DNA from: Pholis gunnellus
Lineage: Eukaryota > Chordata > Actinopteri > Perciformes > Pholidae
Assembly (NCBI GenBank): GCA_910591455.2
Contig: OU342806.1
Location: 17,180,841 to 17,244,840 of the forward strand
DNA: 64,000 nucleotides
Direction of reading: 5' to 3'
The position numbers and the translations under genes were made by a program. The notes under the pieces were generated by a model. The model did no database searches. It was not told the DNA's origin and saw nothing but the letters and a program-made list of their open reading frames with translations. This document shows, piece after piece, positions 48,937-59,499 of the stretch; position 1 is the first letter of the stretch; each line of letters starts with the position of its first letter.

Positions 48937-50237
48937 CTTGTTTTCTTTTTATTATTTCTTTCACTCCGCGGCGCCTCTTCCTGTCCCGTGTCTTCATGCT
49001 CTGACGTCACCTGCGTCAACAAGTGTGCGACGCAGCGCTGCTGTAGTTTTTAACACATGGGGGAAAGGTTTGCCCTTCTATTTCAACCCAAAACCGTGAC
49101 CGTTTGTTCCTAGACGTAGACTAGTAGGTTCGTTTCCTAAACCTAAAGACATTTAAAGCAAACTTGTCCTATGTGCCCGTTTTTATTATTATGCAGAATG
49201 ACCCTTTCTGTATTAAAATGAGTGATGCATTTATGTGTACATCCCTTCAATGTTGTTAGGTGGAGCTAATTGTAATTACTTTATACACTGCAGGGTAGCT
49301 AAATCTATATATCATTATTAGTTGATTTGTTTTTTTTATTAATAATCAAAAATCTGCAATATAACTAATGTTGTCTCATTGTTCTGGCATTTTTGTTAAA
49401 AATTCAGATGAGCCAGAGAAATGAAAGAGTCACCAGTGAGAGAGAAAACTGATAAAAAATAAATACAAAATTAAAATAGTTGCGGAAAATCTATAGATAA
49501 TGTGATAGACAATGAAAATCTTTACTTTTTAGGTCAAAATTAGGAGTTGAAGCTACATACGACATACTAAGTCGTAAATATGACATAAAAAGTCAAAGTC
49601 TCTGACATTAAAAGTCAGAATTATGAGATACTAAGTCATAATCTGTGAATGGTAAGGGGAAGTAGAAATTATAAGTGGACGTCATAATATTGATATATTA
49701 ATTAAAACATGAGTTAATGAGTCAAACTTCTGACTTACTATACTTATTCAGTCAAAATCATGAGACTTTGAGTTTGACTTACTATCTCATAATGTTGAGT
49801 ATCTTTCTTCCAGGCATTTCATTGTTGTTGTCGTTTCCTGGCAGAAACTTTTAGAAAATGTATTATTCATTTCAGACCTCAGTGTGAAAGGGAAGGATTT
49901 GCGGCCTTAAGCCAGGGGAATCCAATCCTTTTGTCAGACCCCACACCATGCTGCATTTTGTTGAATATAGAATATCTTGCCTTTTGCGACAAAGGTGTTT
50001 CCTTCTCAAGCTCTCTAACCTGCAGCTGTCCCAAGGTGCATCTCTCTGCTTCACAGTGACTGGATATTTGCCTCCAGTGGGAGGGACCAGGTGGAGGTAT
50101 TTCAACCGGCACAGACACCAGATATGTTTAAGAAACGGTTAAACAGTTTGGAGTGAAGCATTTTTAGAAATCTAACAGAAGTTGTAAAGTGTGTTTTAAA
50201 AGAGTGAGAGAAGTGTTTTAGGAGACAGACTTGAAGA
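48937..50237. promoter_or_regulatory. Divergent STXBP3-FNDC7 intergenic region
   Basis: The two start codons point away from each other across 1.3 kb. The STXBP3 side (to about 49060) is GC- and CpG-richer and includes CTTCCTGTCC (ETS-like) and CTGACGTCACC (CRE-like, about 49002), as expected for a housekeeping promoter. The stretch at about 49550-49800 repeats loose words such as AAGTCATAAT, AAGTCAGAATTATGAGATAC and CTATCTCATAAT; the same words occur on the other strand at 19290-19380. No further gene is visible. Confidence 0.5.
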
Positions 50238-53200
50238 ATGGGCGCTATGAAGTGGCTGGTGATTTTTGTCTTGCTGGGCATATGCTCAAAGGTACAGTAA
50301 TGGAATAAAACCTGTTATAATAATATAAATCTAATGTCAAATTTAGGAACAAACATTTTGTTGTGAGAGCACAATGCAATGCAACATTACAAGTGGTTAA
50401 CTTGTTGGTAGTAACTTGATTTCTATGTACATAAAAGTATTGTTAACAATATTTTCTCTTCTATATTTGCAGGCTGCAGCCCAAGGTACTCTATGTTCTC
50501 TTTTACCATAAGTCCACTGTAGATGTTTATATCATTGTCATATATGATAATAACAAGGCAAAACCTTGATTATGTCATACATCTTATGTGCAAAAAAAAA
50601 ATCCATGTCTCCGGATGTAAACAAATGCTATATTGATCTGCACTTCTGTCATCTCTCTCATCAGATATCCAAGTATCCGTGTTCTCAGTAACAACCAAGT
50701 CCGCGATTCTCAGATGGACCAGGGTCACCGGAGCCGGCTCATACAAGCTCACCGCCACCCCCAAAAGCCCACCAAGCAACCACGTTGTTTTTGCCACGTT
50801 TGGTCCAAACACAGTGCTCGGCTCTGTCAACTCTCTGTCCCCAAACGTCGTGTATACATTCACAGTTGAAGCCCTGGATGAATCCCAACAAACACTGAGC
50901 TCTGCAGCTGTCGAGTCATCCACAGGTGAGGTACACTTGCGTCAATAACTGTCACGTTTAAGCACTAAATAACCCAATGTTTTATTCAGTGCTTCATTGT
51001 TGTGTATATTTCCATTTTAAAAAAATGTTTACGACATTTTCTGGTGTTGCATGTGTTTGACTTGGTCTAAAAATGCTTTTAAAACTGTGCCCAGTACAGT
51101 TTTTACTGCCATATTCAGGCACACTACTTACCTAAAAACAGTCTGAAAGACGAATGGTGGATCCAGTATAATTATTAACATTACAATGTAAATTTATGTA
51201 ACACCTAAATGTTACTTTGATGATGGGCAGCTGACGACGTACACTGAGCGAAGGACCACAGACTATTAGTTCAGTGACCATATAAGAGGAAATCTTTTTA
51301 TTGATACAGTCAGTGTGTGGATTTCTCAAACATACACAGAGAGATGAGACAAAATGAAATGTTCCCCGTTACTAATCCCTGAAATTTGTAGGTAGAAGGT
51401 AGATTCCACAGCCAATTATTGCTGAGAAGGTGCAGGACATCCCTCGCATCTCGCTATCAAAATGTTGATGTGAGCCGACTGTGACTATTTCAGCCCCTGG
51501 GATGATGGATCCCATCCAGACAGTGAAGACGATCGATAGCAAGACCTTGATGGCGTCGTTCAACTCGGAGACCGGGGCGACTCAATACACCATACGAATC
51601 GAGGATGCCAACGGCTTCTTCAGAGAAGACATAGTGTCCTCCACCACCGCTGAGATTAAGTCCCTCACACCGTACACTGAGTACATGCTCAGCATCATGG
51701 CTTCCAACAGTGGAGGCCGGAGCCAGCCGTCTCTTCCTCAGACTGCAAAGACAGGTATACTTTATATATATGTGTGCAGATTTACCACATCCAAATCTGG
51801 GAAACAAAACTTCATAAATACTGAATATACAGTGGCAAAATAACTAAGGGCTGGTTTATGTGTAGAGATGAGTCGTACGTTCATGGAGAAACAATGTGTA
51901 CTGTTCTCATCGATCCCCATGCCCTTCAGAAGTCACTTGATCTGCCTCATTGTCCGATAGCAAAGCCACTATACAGTGGGCCCACTGTGAGTCAACTTCA
52001 CTGTTTGTATTTCTTACCCAATAAATGCATCAGCGCCCCTCAGGGCCTCTCCTGTATTGGTAACTATACCTGACCCCTTTATGCCAAACACAATGGGTTG
52101 ACCTCTTCCTGAGAGAGGGGGGGGGGGATCTGATTCACATCAGCCAAACTAACATGCTCCAAGCAGTTGCACCATTTTTTGTCCACTGTTTGTCATCATG
52201 CATCTCTGATTTCATTGTATTGTACTTCTGTAGGCTACTTAATATGTCAGACTCAAATTAGCTTTGACATACATGAATGTATTCATATATCCTTACATGT
52301 AAAAAAGATCTAAAAACAGGCTTTTTTTAGTGTTTGAAACAAAAAACATGAAGAAATGGCCTAAAAAGTTGATCACATCTAAATGTAAGTTCCCACATCT
52401 GAGGTGAATTGCTCGCCTTGCCATAAAATAACATGAGGACTGTGATTTTTTATACAGTCGGTGCCAAAAGAGCATTGATTGACTCATAGTTTTGTGACAA
52501 CTAAGTAGGTCAACATCTGACATTACTGAAAAATTTAAAAAAGAAAAGGAAAAAGACTTAAAAGTCCATGACAACTTGGCTTCAAAAACAGAAATAATAC
52601 AATACTAATGCCTAAATAAAACATCTCATGAATGTCAAACTTTTTTCTCCTCCACAGTTTTGCCTCCTCCTCAGCTCTCTGCCTCGTCTCCCAGCAATGA
52701 CAGCATCATCGTATCCTGGGCTCCTGTTGCCCACGCTGTCCAGTACACCCTGTCTATATACGAGTTTGGCTCAAACACCAGCATGAAGCACAACACCTCC
52801 AGCACCAATCTGACCTTCCCGGGCCTGGATGCTGGCTCCCTCTACGTCATTGAGGGTTTCGCTTGGGACCTCGAGGGCCGAGAGGGAGAGGGTCTGTCCA
52901 TCAACCAGACAACAAGTAAGGAGGCACTGAGACACTTCTCTGTGTGTTTTTGTACTCTGTGGACTGCTGTGTTCATCAGATCACATTCAACAGGAGAGAG
53001 ACACACGCTAGCTCCTGTGGTCCATGTGCCTTTATAATAAATACTACGAGAGAAATATTATACATGAAAAAAATTAGGAATACAATTTTACACAAACTCA
53101 TTTGTATGATATTTGGTTTTCAACAGTGTGAAGATGTGTGAGGTGGCCTGTTTAGCGCTAGTTGTGCCTGCACAGTTTGACAAACGTTCCCACCTTCAAA

Positions 53201-56200
53201 TCCTAACTTATCCCATAGAACAGCAGAAACACTTTCTCAGAAACATTTAACCTCTGCACGGCCCCAAATCTAGAAGTCATGAATACAAAGAGACCAAAAC
53301 TATTACCTCACTGAATATGATGAAGCATCATTGTGAAACCGTTTGCAAAGGAGCTTTCTTTTACTTCCCCTTTTTTCAGCCTCAGAATCGGATTTGGAAA
53401 TGTCCGTCTTTGGCGCCCCCTAGTGGTAGAATCCAAACATACAAATGCGGACATAAAGCGTGAATTGGCTTAAAGCAACACTTAGGTTGCTCCAGTTTTT
53501 GCCGGATCTGTCTCATTTCTCTGCGAAGACTTTTGCATGCTCTAATAATATATATAGAGAGCTACATTCTAAACATAAGGTCTTAAAGCTAAAGAAAACA
53601 AATATTAGCAGTAAAACGCATGCACCACAAGAATAAAGAAGTGTAATAAGTAAGTAATTGAAAGAATTAAAATAGTTGCATGTTTTACATACAGCGGGTC
53701 TGTGTGTTGCATCATATTTTATCACCCTATTCTCTATAACATCTTCATTTTAAAAAGTCAAGCTATCTGATAAATATAGTATAATTAAGTATGAAGTAAC
53801 AAACATTAAATTGAGAGTACTTCAGTAAATATTACTCTACTACGCTGTCCAGCTTGGCAGAGGTATCAAATATGTAAGTCTGTACCGGCTCGTGTTTTTG
53901 ACATGGTCTAATGTTTTAACAGGACCTCCATCACCATATCGGGCCAATGTCTCTATGGTGATGAGTAACGGTGTGGCCGGACTCTCTGTGTCCTGGGAAT
54001 TCGATCAGGAGGTCTATGGATCCATCCAATACCACGCGATGAGTGACCAGAACCTCACCTGTAACTCCACATCCAGCTCCTGCACCCTGCAGCCAGTGGG
54101 CTGTGGAGAGGTGCACACCGTCCAGGTCACCGCCTCCAACGACGCAGGGCCCAGCCAGCCATCCAGCCCCGTGGTGGTCATCACCTGTGAGTAGGAGAGA
54201 TTTGTTTTGGATCAGATCCACACAGTTGTAATGGCTTATGTTGTTTGTTTTATTTTGATTATATAGATTTTGACTTTGATTGTAACGCTACACAGACATA
54301 AGTAGGATCGGAAGGGGTTGTAATAGGCCATTCTGGACAATCAATGAGCTTGCCTTATTTATGGCAATTTTATTCAAGGATTCACTGTATTCACGCATAA
54401 TGATGATGTACTTTGATTTGTGAGGTATTTCATTTACTAGATTGGTCAGGAAAATCCCCATCAGTTTTTTTCCTGCATGAATTACCAGGTATTTTAATAT
54501 GTATGAAATTGTATCGTCATCTACAATTTTAGCCATATCGCCCACGCCTAATACAAAAGGTCAGGGTTTGAGAGTTTTTAAGAGTACGCCACAGTTAGTC
54601 CACACCACAAGGGTTAAAATGACCCTGTGTGGTTTTTGACCACTAGTATTACGATGAATTCATGTTTTTGACCAGTCTGTTAACTGGTTTGGTTAAGTGC
54701 AACTCCAGATGTTTAGGTTTTGTTATAACTGGTAAATAAAAGGTAATAAATCGGACAAACTTAATTAAAACTGCACAAACACATAAAAGAAGAAGAAGAA
54801 AAAATGTCAGCAACTTTATGGGATGCAGCAAAACATAAAATAAATATAAAGTTGGTCTTATAAAGGCAAACCATGCTGCACTGTTTTTCCAGATGAATTA
54901 ATCTGCTGGCTGTTGCTGGTTTGTTTTCTCATCAATTTAATAGATTAATACTAACAATAACTACAATGAAATGATACAGATACTTTGCACATACACTATG
55001 ATAGGCTACAGTTATTATCACTCTTCATTAAAAAAATATTAGTTTGTGATTACTGGTGAGAAATGCACACTATGAGACCACCTCAGTGGTAGTTATGGAC
55101 ACAGCCATTATGCCACTCTGATACCACTGTCAGTATTTGGGTGTGACCTGCTGTCCTGTTCTGTCAGTCCCTTGCCCCCCAGAGTCTTTGGCTCTCGTGG
55201 AGTCAACTGAAGGAAACTGCACGCTGACTTGGGACACGGTGCCTCATGCCGACAGCTACCAGGCCTTCATCAAGAGAGGTGACGAACCCGAGGAGACCTG
55301 CAACACCACCAGCAACAACTGCACCTACCACTGCAAGTGTGGCAACACATACCTGATGTCTGTGTTCGCGTTCAACCAGGCTGGCAGCAGTCCCCAAGGA
55401 CCGATTCTCAACTACACCACCTGTAAGGAACATGTCCCCTCAGGTTTCAATATTTTGAGTCCTTATGAGACTGATTTTCTTTCTGGTTGTGATCATGATA
55501 CGTGTATGTCTCTTAGCTTGTGTATCACCTGTGTCTTTCAGTGCCCTGTTGTCCAGAGGGTGTGTTAGTCTCCTTGGTGAGCACTGACACTCTGGAGGTC
55601 ACGTGGACGGCCTCGCAGGGGGCACAGCTCTACGAGACTCGAGCTGCAGACGGTTCAGAGGTTATCCTGTGTAACGACACGGCACCGGTGTGCGCCCTCT
55701 CTGACCTCAGCTGCGACAGTCCCTACAGCGTGCTGGTGACACCCTGCAATGAAATCAGTGGATGCAACCGTGCATGCAAAGCTCACACCAAAAACACAGG
55801 TATGAAACTTCTGTTCTCATACCGTATATGTATCCAGACCATATCCAGACTGAGCCTGACTAAACAATTAACAAATATTTTCTACCAGAATGAGGCAAAA
55901 AGCTGTGTTTTTTACATTTTATGTATAAAAAACCCCAGTGGATAGAGACATACACTCACTGCCCACTTTATTAGGTACACAAATCTACAATCTAATGCAA
56001 TACAATACAACAGCTGTGCCATAAATTCTACTTTTACCGAGCTTAGAAATGTTCAGTCAGAAAGGTGATAATTCTTTTGGGAAATAGAACTCATGGCGTA
56101 GCTGAGGTGATGCATTACATTAGATCGTACAGGTCACTTGATAAAGCGACCAGTGAGTGTATGATGTGTACAGTTTGTTTCAATGGTTATGTGATTGATC

Positions 56201-58234
56201 AAAGGTCTGAACAAACTCAATAAAGTCAACTTCTTTCTTCCTTTCGTCCCTATCAGCTCCCTGCATGCCGATGAATCTGATGCTGAATCTGAAAAACTCC
56301 TCGTGCGTCAGCGTCAGCTGGACAGCAAACAACAGCGCTGCTACTTACACTGTGAGCGCGTCGGGAGATGACGGCGAACACACCTGCACCACCAGCGGAA
56401 ACAGCTGCGACATCACGGACCTTCCCTGCGGCTCCATGTACGAGGTCAGCGTCACAGCAACCAGCCCCTTCGGCCAGAGTTTACCCAGCTACTCTGACTC
56501 TCTGGAAACAGGTGAGTGTGGTCAAAGGGTCGGATTGATCCATGTAATAGAAAAAGTACAGACAAGCATCAGGTTGAGCATAAAGACTGTGGCTAAGTGG
56601 AGAGCGGGGTCGTCCTTCAATCCAACGGCGGTTCGATCCCCGGCTCCGCTAGTCGCTCGTCAATGTGTCCTTAAGCAAGACACTTGCTTCCGTAGCTGTG
56701 ATAGGCAGGTGTCACTTAGCCCCTGCCATCAGTGTGTGAATGGGTGAGTGATGACAAGTAGTGTGTACGTGCTTTGAGTGGTCGGAAAGATTAGAAAAGC
56801 GCGATACAAGTACAAACATGCTTCTTTACCATTTAAAGAAGCATGTTTGTGGCGTGTGTTACCACGAGCCTCCAGAACAGCTTCCGTGCTCCTTGGTAGA
56901 GGTTTTATAAGTCTGTGTTGCTCCACTACTGACAGCGGTGTCAGAGTTATACACTTATAAATGCATCTTTGGTCCAAAATCTAGGCAAAAGGATTATTCA
57001 GATCTTTTACTTAGGTAAAAGTAGCAACACAAAGATGTAAAAAAAACTCACAATTTTACACTTTTACACTTACAAACTTAAGTCCTGCATTAAAAACCTA
57101 TATATGCTATAAATAGAGATATATTTAATTATTACACTGATTCAGGTAAAAGGGTTAAAATACTATTTTATCTATATATTCTAACAACTTCCAGCCTGGG
57201 CCCTGTATAAACCGAATACAGATATTTCTGTGACATAAACAGATAACAGATGGTAACTTTGTGCTCCACCCACAACATCCTCATATTTCATCTTCTTTCA
57301 CAGGACCCTGTTGCCCGGTCAATCTAACAGTCGACCAGGTAACGCAGGCAGTGACCAACGTCTCGTGGTCTCACGCCAAAGGAGCACATTCGTTCATCAC
57401 GTCTCTGACATCAACGCGTGGTCACGCCCGCTGCCACACCCAGGACTCCCACTGCCTCATGGGATGCATCACCTGCGGGACCAACTACACCGTCACCATG
57501 GAGGCGTTCAGCCACAGCGGGCGCAGTTCCAACTGCTCCTATCGGGGCTTCTCGTCCAGTGAGATGTTCTCTACCATTAGTTTTACAACATTTATGTCGT
57601 TTTTATTCATAACTATCCGTTATACTTTTTATAATATGGAAGGAATCATGAACATATAAGTGACATAAGAGCTTCTCATACAGGCGCCAACCTTCAGGTC
57701 TGAAAAATTAAGCCAAACTTGCTTTTTCTCTACTGGCCATCAGAGGGCGTCTGATTGTATAGAAGTCTATAAGAAAATTACTTTACTTCTCACTTGATTT
57801 ATTACCTCTGTAAACATTGTAAACATGGTCTCAATCACTAATTTCACATCTTCTCCAATACAGCATGATGTTCATCAGGGTATGCTTTAGGGCGCGGCTA
57901 ACTTGTGATTGACAGGTCACTATCACAGCTTTAGGTTGCTGCTTACAACTTTAACCCTTTCACATTGTGTTGTCAATTCGTGAAAGTTAATTGTAACACT
58001 TTGGTGGCCTACAAAAATGTCTTGTTCAGCGTTTGGTTGTACTTACAGCTCCACCCTCTCGTGTCTCTTTTGGTTGCAAAAAACCAAGATGGCGATGGCC
58101 AAACCGTCACACAAATGGATAATAGTTAGTGATCAACAGTATCTGCATGTGTAGAATACACAGACTATGTGTCACACATATCCACCAACATCCGGTAACC
58201 TTTGAGATAATATATCCACAACTCCCACATCACC

Positions 58235-58301
<67 letters not shown>

Positions 58302-59186
58302 AATTCAATTCAATTCAATTCAATTTGCTTTATTGGCATGAACATTTAGAAACGGTATTGCCAAAGCATCACAAAAATTAAACATACAATAATATTAATA
58401 AACAACATTTCTCTCTCTCTCTCTCTCTCTCTGGTAGGTGCCTGCTGTCCGTCAGGCGTCAGGCTCTACAAGATGGCTGGTAACTCTCTACGGGTTTACT
58501 GGCGCAGCGCTGGCAGCGGCCACAGCTACATCACAGATATGGTGGGCAGCAGCAACAACTACACCTGCACTGCCTCTTCTGGGGAGAGCAGCTGTGATGT
58601 TGGCACCGTCCAGTGTGGGGACGTCTATAATGTGGTGGTGGCTCCGCTCACACCAGAGGGCAGCAAAGTCCTGTTCTGCCCCCAGAGACTGTACTCAGGT
58701 ATGACACCTCACAGTGATGTTTAAAGTGTATGATGTCAGATGTTTCTGTTGACACAGATTTCTACAATGTACATTATGCACACACACAGTTGGTAGTTTC
58801 ACCACTATTTCGTTAATTTGATATACTTCTATAAAGGAATTGTATCAGCTTTATTTGGGATTGGAACATAGCCCAAACATACATTTAGATGATTAGCAAC
58901 TACAGGAGGAAAAAGGTTGGATAATTACATTTTTACTGAATCTCACCTTTTATTTTTGTCTCTGTTCTTAGTCACTTGCTCAGGGAGCAGCGTTGGCACG
59001 GGTGAGATCTGCATTCATATTTAGCAGGCTATTATTTAAAGTCAAAATCACTGAAACCACCCAAACAAGTTTCAGCATTTACTGGTAAAACGTTTAGATA
59101 AAAATGTTTGAATGTATGATTTTTCTAATGCCACTTCAACCTGTTCTTCTGCAGTGATTTACAGAGGGAAGAGAAGTGTGGACTAG
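50238..59186 (+). CDS. fndc7: Fibronectin type III domain-containing protein 7, nine FN3 domains
   Basis: A secreted/extracellular FN3 protein of unknown biochemical role. Exons: 50238-50291, 50473-50485, 50665-50925, 51494-51754, 52658-52915, 53923-54186, 55168-55422, 55542-55799, 56257-56511, 57304-57558, 58438-58698, 58972-59001, 59155-59186; all phases close, giving 818 residues. The first exon encodes a signal peptide (MGAMKWLVIFVLLGICSK). Exon 2 is a 13-base micro-exon. Exons 3-11 are 255-264 bases, all phase 1 at both ends, each one FN3 domain (core words VSWAP, LSVSWEF, LTWDTV, VTWTAS, VSVSWTA, TNVSWSHA). Domains 4-9 share conserved cysteines (C...C...CG-x-x-Y-x-V pattern); domains 1-3 lack them. 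N-glycosylation sequons are frequent (NTSS, NLTF, NQTT). The short tail ends VIYRGKRSVD with no membrane segment. FNDC7 also neighbours STXBP3 in human. Confidence 0.95.
53412..53426 (-). promoter_or_regulatory. Strong CTCF-consensus motif
   Basis: The minus strand reads CCACTAGGGGGCGCC, essentially the ideal vertebrate CTCF core. It lies in FNDC7 intron 5, facing the plus-oriented motifs in STXBP3. Confidence 0.6.
55953..56159. mobile_element. 207-bp MITE with TA target duplication
   Basis: The ends are imperfect inverted repeats: CACTCACTGCCCACTTTATT on the left and, read from the right, CACTCACTGGTCGCTTTATC. TA flanks both sides (55951-55952 and 56160-56161), as in Tc1/mariner-type insertions. 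It has no coding capacity and sits in FNDC7 intron 8. Confidence 0.8.
56583..56816 (+). mobile_element. tRNA-derived SINE, second family
   Basis: A box TGGCTAAGTGG (56590-56600) and perfect B box GGTTCGATCCC (56630-56640). The body has AAGCAAGACACTTGCTTCCG and a tail with GCTTTGAGTGGTCGGAAAGA and AGAAAAGCGCGATACAAGTA. The head resembles the SINE at 35564 but the tail is different. It lies in FNDC7 intron 9. Confidence 0.82.
56812..56850. repeat. Perfect 17-bp hairpin
   Basis: ACAAACATGCTTCTTTA at 56812-56828 is exactly reverse-complemented at 56834-56850, with a 5-base loop CCATT. It begins at the 3' end of the SINE. Confidence 0.97.
57737..57751 (+). promoter_or_regulatory. CTCF-like motif
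   Basis: CCATCAGAGGGCGTC, in FNDC7 intron 10, matches the conserved AG-GGGC core with some changes. Confidence 0.3.
58238..58437. repeat. CT microsatellites flanking a (CAATT)n-headed insert, running into a splice acceptor
   Basis: (CT)n at 58238-58300 is followed by five CAATT units and a 3' stretch with TTTATTGGCATGAACATTT, a familiar dispersed fish sequence. Then comes (CT)11 at 58411-58432, which directly forms the polypyrimidine tract of the FNDC7 exon 11 acceptor (GGTAG at 58433-58437). Confidence 0.85.
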
Positions 59187-59463
59187 CATAGGGTAAGTAA
59201 ATGTACCGTAATCATACAGTAATGTATTACGTCTGACCGTAGTGGACGCTGGATTTAGCTTCACAATGAAACATTACTTGCATTTTAAACTGATTGCATC
59301 AAAGTTTCTACACCAACTTCACGCTTTACTGTTCTAAGATGTCAAATATTAAACTGAATGTGACTGAATCTCTTCTCCACAGATGCACACTTCCATCTTT
59401 TTCATCCTCCTCTTCCTCCTGCATCATCCCTGCCCCGCTGGATTAAAGCCATGCTCATAGCTA

Positions 59464-59477
59464 AATAAAGAAATAAA
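59464..59477 (+). terminator. FNDC7 polyadenylation signals
   Basis: Two AATAAA hexamers (59464-59469 and 59472-59477) follow a probable untranslated last exon starting at 59383 after a CTTCTCCACAG acceptor. A donor GTAAGT at 59193 lies 6 bases past the stop codon, too close to trigger nonsense-mediated decay. Further AATAAA hexamers occur near 59550. Confidence 0.6.
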
Positions 59478-59499
59478 GCGTGAACCAGAACTAAACATA

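Noticed and set aside
48639..49004. A 121-codon plus-strand frame opposite the STXBP3 first exon
   Set aside because: It overlaps the real STXBP3 start exon in antisense and lies in GC-rich promoter DNA; no similarity is visible.
49872..50118. Two overlapping ~78-codon minus-strand frames upstream of FNDC7
   Set aside because: No similarity or splice support; they fall in the likely FNDC7 5' flank.
59383..59480. Hydrophobic reading (MHTSIFFILLFLLHHPC) in the last FNDC7 exon, reminiscent of a GPI or membrane tail
   Set aside because: The established splice phases place a stop in the previous exon, and skipping that exon gives a different, non-hydrophobic frame.
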